Positions 1 through 8,000 of a stretch of 21,916 nt of DNA are shown here, piece by piece. Origin of the DNA: Nostoc sp. 'Peltigera membranacea cyanobiont' N6 (GTDB lineage: Bacteria; Cyanobacteriota; Cyanobacteriia; Cyanobacteriales; Nostocaceae). Made by a program: the position numbers and the translations under genes. Within the stretch, counting starts at the first letter, position 1, and every line of letters starts with the position of its first letter. Under the pieces are notes generated by a model that had not been told where the DNA came from, ran no database searches, and saw nothing but the letters and a program-made list of their open reading frames with translations. Location of the stretch: assembly GCF_002949735.1 (NCBI RefSeq), contig NZ_CP026683.1, forward strand, positions 1 through 21,916. The letters run 5' to 3'.

Positions 1-113
1 AAATTAACGGACACACCTGTTATATTTGCGTTAACCTGTTAAGCATCTGGTTATGTCTGCGTTAACTGGTTAGTATCTCTGCGTTAACAAGTTATCCCTG
101 CATTAACTGGTTA
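1..113. promoter_or_regulatory. Telomere tip with four TAACNNGTTA dyads
   Basis: The word TGC(G/A)TTAACNNGTTA occurs four times, at 27-41, 58-72, 80-94 and 99-113, each carrying the dyad TAACNNGTTA. Spacing shrinks inward from 31 to 22 to 19 bp. The outermost ~20 bases carry a half site (CCTGTTA). If the end is a closed hairpin, a replicated telomere would be the head-to-head junction of this tip, a perfect palindrome whose centre reads TTAATTTAAATTAA. Known telomere resolvases act on such AT-rich inverted repeats. The dyads are likely binding sites for the resolvase or a telomere-binding partner (inference). Confidence 0.75.
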
Positions 114-315
114 TTGTCGTCATCTAACAGTTTGCCGTCAAAGCATTCTCAAATTTTCCCAGGTTCCCAACCTTTCATAAAATCGTCGTCATCTTTTAAG
201 GCGATCGCCGTCAAAGCGTTCTCAGACTTTCCCAAGGTTCCCATAGTTATGCTGTTTTATTTGCTTCTGGCATAACTTCTATGACCGCGATCGCTCCATA
301 ATCGATAGCTCGGTT

Positions 316-357
316 ATTGGGCATTGGGCATTGGGCATTGGGCATTGGGCATTGGGC
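316..357. repeat. Tandem heptamer array (6 x ATTGGGC)
   Basis: Six uninterrupted copies of ATTGGGC are followed by a variant, ATTGGTG (358-364). The same six copies occur inverted at 21560-21601. Tandem heptamers of this kind are a recognised class of short repeats in heterocystous cyanobacteria. Equal copy number on both arms suggests recent homogenisation. Confidence 0.85.
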
Positions 358-1054
358 ATTGGTGACATAGATTCTATCGCGTGGCTTGTTGTGTTCCCTG
401 GTAGCTTTGGTAGCTGTGGCGTGGCTTAAAGAGTTACTTCCAGAGTTTCATTTTTACAGTATTTTACAGTGCCCTGAAATATTTTGAAACTTTCTGTAGT
501 ATTTCCGTAGCCTACAGTCGGGTTTAAACGTCATACATATTACTTTTCGCCCCCCTAAACATTTCAGCAGGTTTCACGCTGTCTAGACCCGTTTCAGAGT
601 CGCCGTATGTATGTATAATTTTATATCTATGGTTTAACCAATATCTTATAAGGGAGCCACTAGCCCTGCTGCCACAAAAAATCCTTAACTGGTAATGCTT
701 TCAAGCGCTAAAAACCGATTTTTTCAGAGGTTTAAAACCCCCTTGTACGTACACAGGTTTTTAGTTTTTTACGTGTTTAAAAATACTTAAAAATAGTTTA
801 AAAGTACTTAGACTTTTCAAGCGTTGACAATCTACTTGTCTGGTTTTTCAGAGCGATCGCAGCGTACCGGATCGGAAACATATTACAAATACTACGACAC
901 GCTACATAACCTAGACAACCTAGACATAACCTAGACAATGCTTTGACACTGTGTTGATGCTGTGTAGCCACTACAAAGGCTCTAGAGCGTTAAAAATCCC
1001 TTAAACGCTGGATAGGGCATTTAAGGGATTAAGAGGCTTTGTAGGGCATTCTAG

Positions 1055-1107
1055 AGCTATTAGAGCTATTAGAGCTATTAGAGTGTGTAGAGTGTGTAGA
1101 GGGTTGG
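1055..1107. repeat. Inner border minisatellites of left arm
   Basis: Just inside the point where the two arms diverge there are short tandem words: AGAGCTATT about three times (1054-1080), then AGAGTGTGT twice (1080-1097), then AGAGGGTTGG (1098-1107). The last word has an inverted match at 20795-20804 inside the right border, where CCGCTCCAA is itself repeated. The borders look like decayed or re-expanded repeats rather than a clean junction. Confidence 0.6.
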
Positions 1108-1203
1108 AAGTGCGATCGCGTTTTTAGGGGAGTGTTAGATGGTCATATACTTAATAGAGGGTTATTTGCTGCCTATTTGTGCCGGGGTTTTGATACAGTT
1201 ATG

Positions 1204-1259
1204 TTAAGAAGGGTGAAAAATCGTTTATAATAGAGGAAAATCCCTATCATTGATAAAAA
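1204..1259 (+). promoter_or_regulatory. Promoter and tetO-like palindrome before the ImmA/IrrE gene
   Basis: A consensus -10 TATAAT lies at 1226-1231 with a weak -35 TTAAGA at 1204-1209 (16-bp spacer). Downstream, near the expected transcript start, is the perfect palindrome TATCATTGATA (1245-1255) within TCCCTATCATTGATAAAAA (1241-1259). This core is the same as the centre of the classical tet operator tetO1, but the outer GAG/CTC part is not kept. An operator is likely; its binding protein is not identifiable here. The strong Shine-Dalgarno AAGGAGG follows at 1291-1297. Confidence 0.5.
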
Positions 1260-1305
1260 CCAGGATAAAGCTTTTACTTTTACCATCAACAAGGAGGATA
1301 AGACA

Positions 1306-2292
1306 ATGACAGAAACGCTTACTATGTCTTCCCTCTTCGATAAACTCTCCCAACTAGGTTTAAACCAAGATTATGTAAGAAATAATGGTTTACCAAGTTG
1401 GTGGAATGATGAACTCAACAATAAATCATACGGTGTGCTAGAAGGGGCTGGTTATATCGCTGATAACCTCAACCTTGACTTAAAATCTTTGCTAGTAGCA
1501 GAAGAAGAAATTAAGTTTAATTCTCTACCTCCTACCAAGTTTAAGCAGCATAATAGCAAAAATAAGGATCACCCTTATGTTGCTCAGGCTTTAGTCAGTC
1601 GAGTAGTTGAATTAATTGAATATGGTACGGAGGTTAATTTTAAACCTCTACCTGTCAATGTTAATGAAATTAGAACAGAGATTTTAAAAAATCGTACAAC
1701 AATTAATTTGATTTCCTTACTTGAATATTGTTGGAGTAAGGGAATAGCTGTTGGTTATTTTCATCATTACCCTAAAAATACTAAAAAGTTTGCTGGATTA
1801 ATTCAATGGCAGTTTTCTAGTCCTGTAATTATTCTTAGTTCAAAACATAAATACTCTGCTGCGTTCGCTTTTGACTTGGCACATGAATTAGGTCATTTAG
1901 TATTAGGACACTTAAAAGAAGGTATTTTAATTGATGAAAAAATTGAATTGGATTACGATGAAGAAGAAAATCAAGCAAATAAATTTGCTACTCAGTTATT
2001 ATTAAATGGTTGTGATAATTGTTTAGGAGATAAGCCGTTTCATAATCATACTCATTTAATTAAGCACGCTCGTATCAAAGCTGAAGAAAACCCTACGGTT
2101 GAGATTGATTCTATTATACTTAATAACGCTTGGCATAATAATAATTGGGGTTTTGCTAATAATGCTTTAAGTAAATTAGATGCCTCAGTTAATGGTCAAA
2201 AGATTATTAATGAATATTTAGCTGATAGATTAAATTGGGATAAGTTTAATGATGAAAGCTATGAGTATTTAGAGAAAGTACTAGGAGTTTAA
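1306..2292 (+). CDS. ImmA/IrrE-family metallopeptidase, 328 aa
   Basis: The middle of the protein has the zinc metallopeptidase motif HELGH (residues 193-197), extended to HELGHLVLGH. An E-x-x-x-N-x-F-A segment follows around 221-228, which supplies the third zinc ligand in COG2856/ImmA-IrrE peptidases. Residues 1-130 are an extra N-terminal region that may carry a degenerate DNA-binding helix pair; I cannot assign it. Family members cleave repressors or antitoxin-like regulators, as ImmA does in ICEBs1 and IrrE/PprI does in Deinococcus. The start is fixed by AAGGAGG eight bases upstream. The next gene follows three bases after the stop, and its ribosome binding site lies inside this gene, so the two are co-expressed. 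The coding sequence is much more AT-rich than the replication genes, which suggests acquired cargo. The substrate is unknown; the partner nuclease or a missing repressor are candidates. Confidence 0.85.
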   Translation: MTETLTMSSLFDKLSQLGLNQDYVRNNGLPSWWNDELNNKSYGVLEGAGYIADNLNLDLKSLLVAEEEIKFNSLPPTKFKQHNSKNKDHPYVAQALVSRVVELIEYGTEVNFKPLPVNVNEIRTEILKNRTTINLISLLEYCWSKGIAVGYFHHYPKNTKKFAGLIQWQFSSPVIILSSKHKYSAAFAFDLAHELGHLVLGHLKEGILIDEKIELDYDEEENQANKFATQLLLNGCDNCLGDKPFHNHTHLIKHARIKAEENPTVEIDSIILNNAWHNNNWGFANNALSKLDASVNGQKIINEYLADRLNWDKFNDESYEYLEKVLGV

Positions 2293-2295
2293 ATT

Positions 2296-3003
2296 TTGTC
2301 AGGGTCATTTTATTGTTTAGATAATGATATTATTTTAAAATTGGCTACTTGTGACTTATTTGGTGAAACCCTGACAACATTTGATATCGATGCAACTCAA
2401 ATACAAATACTCGATAGCTTTAAACATAAGTTTGCTCTTGATAAGCAAATAAAACGTAATAGAGGCAATCAAGCAAATAACGATTATACCCAATATAATG
2501 TTAAGAAAGCGTTAGAAATTACTGAAAATTTTGCAACTCTTTCAGAGCAGAATTTGGATATTGATAAAAATATTTATTTAAAATTGATAAATTACAGCAA
2601 AACAAGCAATGATAAAAAAGATAAAATTGATATAGGAGAAGCAATTTTAATCAATCATATTTGCAACCTTAATCAAAAGGGTTATACTGATAGTTATTTA
2701 TTAACCCAAGATAAATGCTGTTTAAGGGGTTTAATAAAGGCTGGTTTTACTGATATTATTGAACATCTTGATGGTAGAATCTGGTGTTTAGAGCAGTTGA
2801 TTTTAAAGTATATTGAAGAATTTGGTTTTAATGTAATACAGCCTAAAATCTACCCTGTTCGAGATTGTGACAAGAGTATAAAAATGATATTTGGTTATAG
2901 TATTGAAGCATTAGAAGACACAGTTAAAGAAAATTTACAAACAGAGATTAAAATATTAAGACAAGAGACTGCTAACTTACTTTATCCTTATCCTAACTCT
3001 TAG
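2296..3003 (+). CDS. PIN-like nuclease, partner of the ImmA/IrrE gene, 235 aa
   Basis: The protein starts with LDNDIILKLA (acidic D9/D11), continues with DIGEA (D112, E115) and then LTQDK (D139) followed by a helix with LRGLIKAG. This spacing of acidic residues matches PIN-like metal-dependent RNases. The C-terminal ~80 residues are unassigned. The start codon is TTG at 2296, chosen because AGGAG (2283-2287) sits eight bases before it, inside the end of the upstream gene. The two genes form a tight operon of regulator-like protease and nuclease, an arrangement typical of toxin-antitoxin-like or defence-type modules. Whether the PIN protein is a toxin held in check by the ImmA/IrrE protein is inference. 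The gene ends before a bidirectional terminator. Confidence 0.7.
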   Translation: MSGSFYCLDNDIILKLATCDLFGETLTTFDIDATQIQILDSFKHKFALDKQIKRNRGNQANNDYTQYNVKKALEITENFATLSEQNLDIDKNIYLKLINYSKTSNDKKDKIDIGEAILINHICNLNQKGYTDSYLLTQDKCCLRGLIKAGFTDIIEHLDGRIWCLEQLILKYIEEFGFNVIQPKIYPVRDCDKSIKMIFGYSIEALEDTVKENLQTEIKILRQETANLLYPYPNS

Positions 3004-3121
3004 TAATTAACCCCATTTTTTGCCCTCTAAATGCTCAAAGAGTTTTTTAAGTGACTTTTTGTTCTAATTCGACACTTCGGCGTTTCTTACTTTTTCTTAC
3101 CAGTTAGGTGTCAAATCGTTA

Positions 3122-3172
3122 TAGGCTGTGGATTACAGAGTCTACAGTCTACTAATGAAAAAATCAAACCGC
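3122..3172 (+). pseudogene. Decayed 5' fragment of a tyrosine integrase gene
   Basis: TAGGCTGTGGATTACAG (3122-3138) is an exact inverted copy of 19515-19531, where it spans the start of the intact integrase. With the next 12 bases the match is 27 of 29. Translated from GTG at 3128 it gives VDYRVYSLLMK against MDYRVNSLAMK in the intact gene. Two of the changed codons are silent (AGA/AGG, CTA/CTG). After ATGAAA a one- or two-base indel shifts the frame, weak similarity continues for ~10 bases, and the sequence enters a terminator. This is best read as the remnant of a second integrase gene. A shared att-like site overlapping the gene start is the alternative. Confidence 0.6.
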
Positions 3173-3207
3173 TCCCAACATTTAAAGTTAGGAGCGGTTT
3201 GATTTTT
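3159..3207. terminator. Bidirectional Rho-independent terminator
   Basis: A perfect 17-bp inverted repeat (3159-3175 and 3191-3207) has a 15-base loop. The outer arms are A5 and T5, so either strand yields a GC-rich stem followed by U residues. It lies between the convergent nuclease gene and the minus-strand 155-aa gene. Confidence 0.88.
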
Positions 3208-3246
3208 AAGTAAGTTGTGAAAGTGTTAGATCCCTGTTAGAAATTT

Positions 3247-3714
3247 TTAATTATCTTTACTCTCGTAAAAATTACCAGTCCCCTGATACGAACCATAATC
3301 AGTACTTTGTTTCTCTAGCGCACTTTGACTTTCTTCAAAAGTTGAGAACCCTAGAAGTTTGCTCTTAATTAATTCTATGGTTGAATCGCTCATCCCACGC
3401 GGTTTATTATCATCCTCATCATTTATAGCTGTGGGGTCGATTACAATGTATCCGGCATCCTGACAATTTTTGATAGATTGCTCTAAAGATAAATTTCTAT
3501 CAATCATCTGCATTACATAAGCCGGAGTAGGTAGCAGTGTGGTGTTACGCTCGTTTTTAATCGTTTTAGAAGTTCGGATAATTTCATCATCCGAATTCCT
3601 AATTACTGTTTCACTCTCAAGTGATTTTTGATGTGAAATAGTTTCCCCAGTCGCAACAAGATTTTCTAGTTTATTTAGAAACAATTGCTTAAATTCGTCG
3701 TCAAACTGTAGCAT
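3247..3714 (-). CDS. Hypothetical protein, 155 aa
   Basis: I do not recognise this protein. It is hydrophilic and predicted soluble, with charged N-terminal helices (residues 1-45), a middle segment around YVMQMIDRNLSLEQSIKNCQ, and an acidic stretch INDEDDNKP. There is no signal peptide or membrane segment. The start is supported by GGAGG (3722-3726, minus strand) seven bases upstream, which lies in the tail of the preceding RHH gene. The two genes are three bases apart and probably translationally coupled. It is the last gene of a three-gene minus-strand operon (coiled coil, RHH, this) that ends at the bidirectional terminator. Its position beside an RHH regulator suggests a plasmid-maintenance role, but nothing in the sequence proves one. 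Confidence 0.65.
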   Translation of the reverse strand: MLQFDDEFKQLFLNKLENLVATGETISHQKSLESETVIRNSDDEIIRTSKTIKNERNTTLLPTPAYVMQMIDRNLSLEQSIKNCQDAGYIVIDPTAINDEDDNKPRGMSDSTIELIKSKLLGFSTFEESQSALEKQSTDYGSYQGTGNFYESKDN

Positions 3715-3717
3715 TAA

Positions 3718-3876
3718 TTAACCTCCATTCATTTTTGTTTTTGACCATATATTTATCGCTTCACAAACCGCATCCTTAACAGTCATATTATGTGCGCTGG
3801 CAATAGCTTTAAATTTAATATGGTCTACAAGTGGAATATCGACAAAAATTGTTTTATCACTTTTTAGCTTTGCCAT
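3718..3876 (-). CDS. Small ribbon-helix-helix (CopG/Arc-like) protein, 52 aa
   Basis: Starting at the ATG at 3876 the protein reads MAKLKSDKTIFVDIPLVDHI and then FKAIASAHNMTVKDAVCEAI. That is one basic beta strand (KTIFVDIPL) followed by two helices with NMT at the turn, the ribbon-helix-helix fold of Arc/CopG/ParG-type dimeric DNA-binding proteins. An upstream in-frame ATG (3945) would add 23 residues overlapping the preceding gene. I prefer the shorter form because the RHH strand should lie near the N terminus and the preceding gene ends at 3881, four bases before this ATG. The Shine-Dalgarno is weak, so coupling to the upstream gene is likely. Plausible roles are autorepression of this operon or control of copy number or partition. 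Confidence 0.7.
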   Translation of the reverse strand: MAKLKSDKTIFVDIPLVDHIKFKAIASAHNMTVKDAVCEAINIWSKTKMNGG

Positions 3877-3880
3877 ATTT

Positions 3881-4597
3881 TTAGTAATAGAAATTGTTTT
3901 CCTCAACCTTGATAGATGCTTTTGAAGTCTTTTTATCAACTTCAACTTTATGAAATTGTACCTTCAAGTTTCTAGGGTCAAACGATAATCCACCAATATT
4001 TTGATGATTTATTTCGATTAAACTATCGATTAATTCTTCAACTTTTGAATAAGCTGCTACTAATTCATTTAAGATAGGGTCAAGCGTAACTCTACCTTTT
4101 AGATAACTTCGATATCTAGGATTCTCTAATTCAGGTTTACCGATATCATAACCACCTCCATCAAAACCATTTTTGAAAGTGTCGTGGTATGGCGCGTAAT
4201 TGCTATAAAAATCAATGTATTCATCAATCTTTTTTAATTCATTCGGCAACCGTTGTAATTCGTTATCAATCTCTTGCAATTGTTCAGTAGCTTTACTAAC
4301 AGCCGTTTTATAAAGATTGATTTTCTCGGTTTTCTCTTGCTCACTCTTGGTATCTTCTAAAATACCTCTAAAATGGTCAAGTACTGTAGAACGTCCTTGA
4401 GGAATCAAAACATCTGTACCTTGCTCAACTGCTTTAAGCATTGTTGAGTTTTCTTTAATATCACTGTCTAAATTAATGCGCTGTACTCTTACAGTAGATA
4501 ATTGTTTCTCGATATCACTACGTTGTTTCTGAGCTTTATCGATTAATTCTAAATATTCAGAGTTAACAGATTTTGTTGATATAATAGATTTAACCAT
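3881..4597 (-). CDS. Coiled-coil protein of unknown function, 238 aa
   Basis: No family is recognised. Residues ~10-135 are strongly helical with heptad-like patterns (for example EQLQEIDNELQRLPNELKKI) and are expected to form long coiled coils. A Gly/Tyr-rich non-helical part follows (FKNGFDGGGYDIGKPELENP), then another helical segment near 180-200. There is no Walker motif, signal peptide or membrane span. The start ATG has AAGGA nine bases upstream (4607-4611). It is the first gene of the minus-strand trio. Upstream lie a promoter (4728-4756) and two leader hairpins, so attenuation is possible. A structural or partition-adaptor role would fit beside an RHH protein, but this is inference. 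Confidence 0.65.
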   Translation of the reverse strand: MVKSIISTKSVNSEYLELIDKAQKQRSDIEKQLSTVRVQRINLDSDIKENSTMLKAVEQGTDVLIPQGRSTVLDHFRGILEDTKSEQEKTEKINLYKTAVSKATEQLQEIDNELQRLPNELKKIDEYIDFYSNYAPYHDTFKNGFDGGGYDIGKPELENPRYRSYLKGRVTLDPILNELVAAYSKVEELIDSLIEINHQNIGGLSFDPRNLKVQFHKVEVDKKTSKASIKVEENNFYY

Positions 4598-4647
4598 CTG
4601 AGTTCATCCTTTAATTACTAACTTTAAATTTACAATTTATCGCTTTT

Positions 4648-4724
4648 AAAACGTCCGACATATAATCTAATCGGGCGTTTTTAAATTGATAGGTCTAGGA
4701 TACTGGGTTTACTGTGTATCCTAG
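4648..4724 (-). promoter_or_regulatory. Two leader hairpins upstream of the coiled-coil gene
   Basis: Hairpin 1 is a perfect 9-bp inverted repeat (4695-4703 with 4716-4724). Hairpin 2 has 11-bp arms with one mismatch (4648-4658 with 4671-4681) and, in minus-strand RNA, runs into UUUUAAAAG. Both lie between the predicted promoter and the start at 4597, so they could act as an attenuator, or as the terminator for the upstream 67-aa gene. Confidence 0.5.
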
Positions 4725-4727
4725 TCT

Positions 4728-4756
4728 AAGTATAGCATTATTTATTGTTAGAACAA
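4728..4756 (-). promoter_or_regulatory. Predicted promoter of the coiled-coil/RHH operon
   Basis: On the minus strand, TTGTTC (4756-4751), a 17-bp spacer and TATACT (4733-4728) form a reasonable sigma-70-type promoter. It overlaps the end of the 67-aa gene at 4738-4941. A transcript from it would begin near 4721 and carry both leader hairpins. Confidence 0.4.
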
Positions 4757-4941
4757 ATACGATTGATTTGGTCGTTACGGGCGATCGCCGTATCATCTAT
4801 TTCATCCAGTTGATTATCTTTAGAATCAAGTACTAGCGCTTCATATCCCTTAGCAAGTGCTTTAATTTGTTGCAAAACATCAGATGGTAATAGATAAGTT
4901 TTGCCGTCTAAATTTATTCGTTGTCGTGGTGTGAAGGTCAT
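4738..4941 (-). CDS. Small hypothetical protein, 67 aa
   Basis: The protein is not recognised. Starting at the ATG at 4941 it reads MTFTPRQRINLDGKTYLLPS and continues with a helical part (VLQQIKALAKGYEALVLDS) and an acidic tail. In-frame starts further upstream (ATG at 4977, TTG at 4983) would add 12-14 residues. They fall inside a promoter-like element whose -10 is at 4957-4962 and whose spacer holds ATGCTAGCAT, so the transcript would probably start too late to include them. With the 4941 start the leader is very short and has no Shine-Dalgarno. The gene lies between the rep gene and the coiled-coil operon on the same strand. It is too small for a domain call. Confidence 0.5.
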   Translation of the reverse strand: MTFTPRQRINLDGKTYLLPSDVLQQIKALAKGYEALVLDSKDNQLDEIDDTAIARNDQINRICSNNK

Positions 4942-4956
4942 AATTTTTATTTTTGG

Positions 4957-4984
4957 ATTATAGATTGATGCTAGCATTTTCAAA
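4957..4984 (-). promoter_or_regulatory. Promoter with ATGCTAGCAT operator-like palindrome
   Basis: On the minus strand a TTTGAA-like -35 (4984-4979) and a consensus TATAAT -10 (4962-4957) flank the perfect 10-bp palindrome ATGCTAGCAT (4968-4977). The same palindrome occurs at 10526-10535 in the control region next to the other RHH gene. This suggests a shared repressor, perhaps an RHH protein. Confidence 0.45.
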
Positions 4985-5006
4985 GTTTAGGAAGAGTGAC
5001 TTTTTT

Positions 5007-5036
5007 ACAAAATCCCAAAGTTACTTGGGATTTTGT
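5007..5036. terminator. Hairpin downstream of the replication gene
   Basis: A perfect 12-bp inverted repeat (5007-5018 with 5025-5036) has a 6-base loop. It lies just past the stop of the 1223-aa gene. The U-rich side is better on the plus strand (GTATTTTTA after the stem), while in minus-strand RNA the stem itself ends in a U-rich arm. It probably ends rep transcription and may also stop antisense transcripts. Confidence 0.65.
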
Positions 5037-5050
5037 ATTTTTATACTTTT

Positions 5051-8000
5051 CTAGGTTGCTGACATCTCTAGAACCGCCTCCTGTACTGCTAGTAACTCAA
5101 TTTCTGTTAGCTGTTGTAATGCCTTAGCCGTCGCTGATCCTGTTTCCTTTATTTGCTTGGCAATCGCCCTAATCATCGGTGAGAAAGTAGCAAGCATTAT
5201 TTCTTTAGCTTGGTTTACAACGGTTTGCTGAGGTTCTATGACTGGTAAGCTTTCTATTACAGTTTCAGTTATTAACTGAGTCTCCACACTTGACATAATT
5301 GGTTGCACAATTATTTCAGGTTCAGAAGGTTTCCAATTACTTAAAATTTGTTCTTCATCTTTAGTGTTTGGTAATCTTTCACCTTTATGGGCTTTAGAAT
5401 ACTCCCAATCAATCGCGCTTTGGTCGTATTTCTCAGCTAGCCAAGTATCAAAATATTTTCCGATACATTGTAAGGTTATTTGGCGATATTGACTGTTAAA
5501 ATCGTCAAAATCTAGGCTATAAAACTGTCGTCTTACCCCATCTTCACCGATAGCCCTACCAGTTGATTTAAGCTTTACACCTACTTTGGATAAGCAAACT
5601 CGGATAAAGCCTATATTCTCTTTTTTGTCTACCGTCTCAGGCATTGGTCTAAATCCAAAAAGCTTTTTAGCCCTGGCAAGATCCACAATTTTTGTAACTT
5701 CTACACTATCTTTGTGAAGCTCCAAGCCTTTCTCTAATAACTTAATTAGTTCATCTATTTCCAGAGTTCTTAATCCTTTTAAATTTAGCTCTAAATCTTT
5801 GATAATCTGGTTTTTATTTACGAATTGACTTGTCAATTTGAAATATCTATCAGCGTTAGATTTTTTAGCCGAAATTTCAGGGTTAAAAAGTAGATAAAAT
5901 TTGTCTAAGTTGTACCTCCAATTTCTATCTTTTACGTAACACTCATAGATATAATTACAATTCCAGATTTCAGTTTCTTCAATGCCTGGATTGCTAAAAA
6001 GTATCTTCGTTTTTTTGACTGCCCTTTTAACTCTAATAGAATCACTTTTATTCTTAGCTTTTTCAGCGTCTTCTAACGTTTCAAACTCTTTAGCTTCAAA
6101 AATCTCTACAGCTTCAGTACTAAGAACCATCTCCTTTTTAACTTTTAGATCATCTTTGAGACTCTTAATACTTTCAGCTTGGTGGATTTCAATCTTGTAA
6201 CCCATCTGCTCTAGTTTGTAAGATAAGCAAGCACGTAAATTCGATTTTTCAAAGTTTTCAAGTGCCTTTAAACGTGTTCCAAAAGTCCAAAATTCATCAA
6301 CATTTTGACAACGTGATAAAGCAAAATTAAAGACAGTGCTAGCAGTAGCGTCTAAGTCGTCTTCTAGCGCTTTGTAGGCTTCCGAAACGGCTTTTGTGAG
6401 GAATTCTACCCTTTGTTGATTAAAGTCGCTTGAGCGTGGAATTACAGACCGTTCAGGACAGTAAACGTAAGTTGGTATGCTGTCATCCCTTAAACGCCCT
6501 GACATTTGTAATTGGTTGTTAGTGGCAATTACACCGAAGAAGACTAAAACTTTACAGCTAAAAAATCCTTCAAGGTCAATACTTACACCACTTTCAGCAG
6601 TAGTAGTGTATATGAAATAATCAGGATTAAAGAGTGTAAAAAAGCTATTTGGATCTTCTAACAGTAAATCAGCCCAGTAGCTTAGTAGTGAAATGTTTTT
6701 TGCATTGAGTAATTCTTGATATTTTTTAAGTTCTGGTTGTATTTCAAAAAGGTCTAACCAGCTTTGCTCATTGCTTATAGAATCCAGTACAAAACCTGCT
6801 TTACCCTCTTCTCTAAGTAAGTAAGAAAGTGTTTGAGCGAATGTTTGAGAGTCAGTGCCTATAAAAGGCTTCTGCTCTTGCAAAAGCAAGTTTACCAGTG
6901 CTGACTTATCATGTACACTAACCTCTTCATTAGTGTTGATACAATCAATTATTATCACTGGCTTGGGTCTTTCAGGCTTGTACAGGTTGTCAATCTTTAC
7001 TACTTTTTTGTCCTTGGCTAATTCAGCAAAGAATTTAACCGTTTTGTCAGACAGATTAGCATCTAACAAATACAAATTATTGCAAGTTTTTACAGCTTTC
7101 TTAAGTACCTCAAATGTCAAAGCTTGGTCTTTGCCTTTAATTGTTCCACCTGATAATATTTGAGGCATCTTTGACTCTACTTCATCAAGCCAGATATTCA
7201 TACCATCAAAATAACCGTCAAGTTTTGAGAAGCTTTCAGGGCATAAAATAATATTAGTTTCGCGTCCTGGCAGTAACTCAATACCGCTATCTTCTTTGAG
7301 ATTATAGATAGTCAGGTTTATATTTTTAGCGCGTTTGATTGTTTGTTTGTTCAGTTTCCGGCGTGGTGACACAATGTAACTGTAAATACCGTCAGTTTCA
7401 TTGTCTGCTTTGATAGTAAGTAGCTGGCTGTGAGTCTTACCAGACCCCATAAAGGCTTTACCAGCTATGATTGCACCTGATTTCGGTATGCTGTTAGGAA
7501 ATTCAAAGTGCTTTTGATTCAGTTTAATATTAGGTGTAAATTTAGATGCTAGCTCCCATTCTTGGTAAGCTTTTTCGTTAAAAGCCTGTGGACTTTTGAA
7601 GATTGGTTTAGTGCCTTTCAGATTTAAAAATTCTTCAAAGCTGATAAACTCAATCTTGCTTAAATCTTCTAGCTCATCGATATCACAATCGGTCTTGTTT
7701 ACTTGGTTCCACCATGCAAACTCAAAACCATATTGAATCTGCTGTAAAAATCTTGAAACTTCTACCCATCTGTTACGAACGGCTGAATTATCAATATCTC
7801 CAGCATCTAAAGCAATTCTGATTGGTAATGCTCCATAGTCAGCGATCGCTCGTTTAATCGCGGCTTCAAATTGATTCTGACTGGCTAGGAATTGACCACC
7901 CGCCGCACCTATGACAACAGCGTTTAATCTCTGGCTTGTCAGAAAGGGTTTAGCACCTGTACCTTCTACAATCCAGATAGAATCAGGATTCTCAGGCTTG

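Larger units (their letters stand above)
1..1057. repeat. Left terminal inverted repeat (telomere arm)
   Basis: Reading the last ~1.08 kb of the window as its reverse complement reproduces this segment from the outermost base inward, up to CTAGAGC at 1051-1057. The only difference I found is a 22-bp unit (935-956) present once here and twice on the right. The arm has no convincing gene. It contains the tip dyads, an imperfect ~69-bp direct duplication (116-169 and 185-243), a heptamer array, three HIP1 octamers (201-208, 287-294, 853-860), a palindrome TGTACGTACA (744-753) and repeated CTAGACA words (911-937). Long inverted repeats ending exactly at the sequence ends, together with an internal telomere resolvase, support a linear replicon with hairpin ends. 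Inverted ends alone could also belong to a transposon or a protein-capped linear plasmid. Confidence 0.93.

Noticed and set aside
541..552. 12-bp word TACTTTTCGCCC shared by the left arm and the CRISPR leader (18595-18606)
   Set aside because: Several 12-base matches are expected by chance in a 22-kb sequence, and the flanks do not align.
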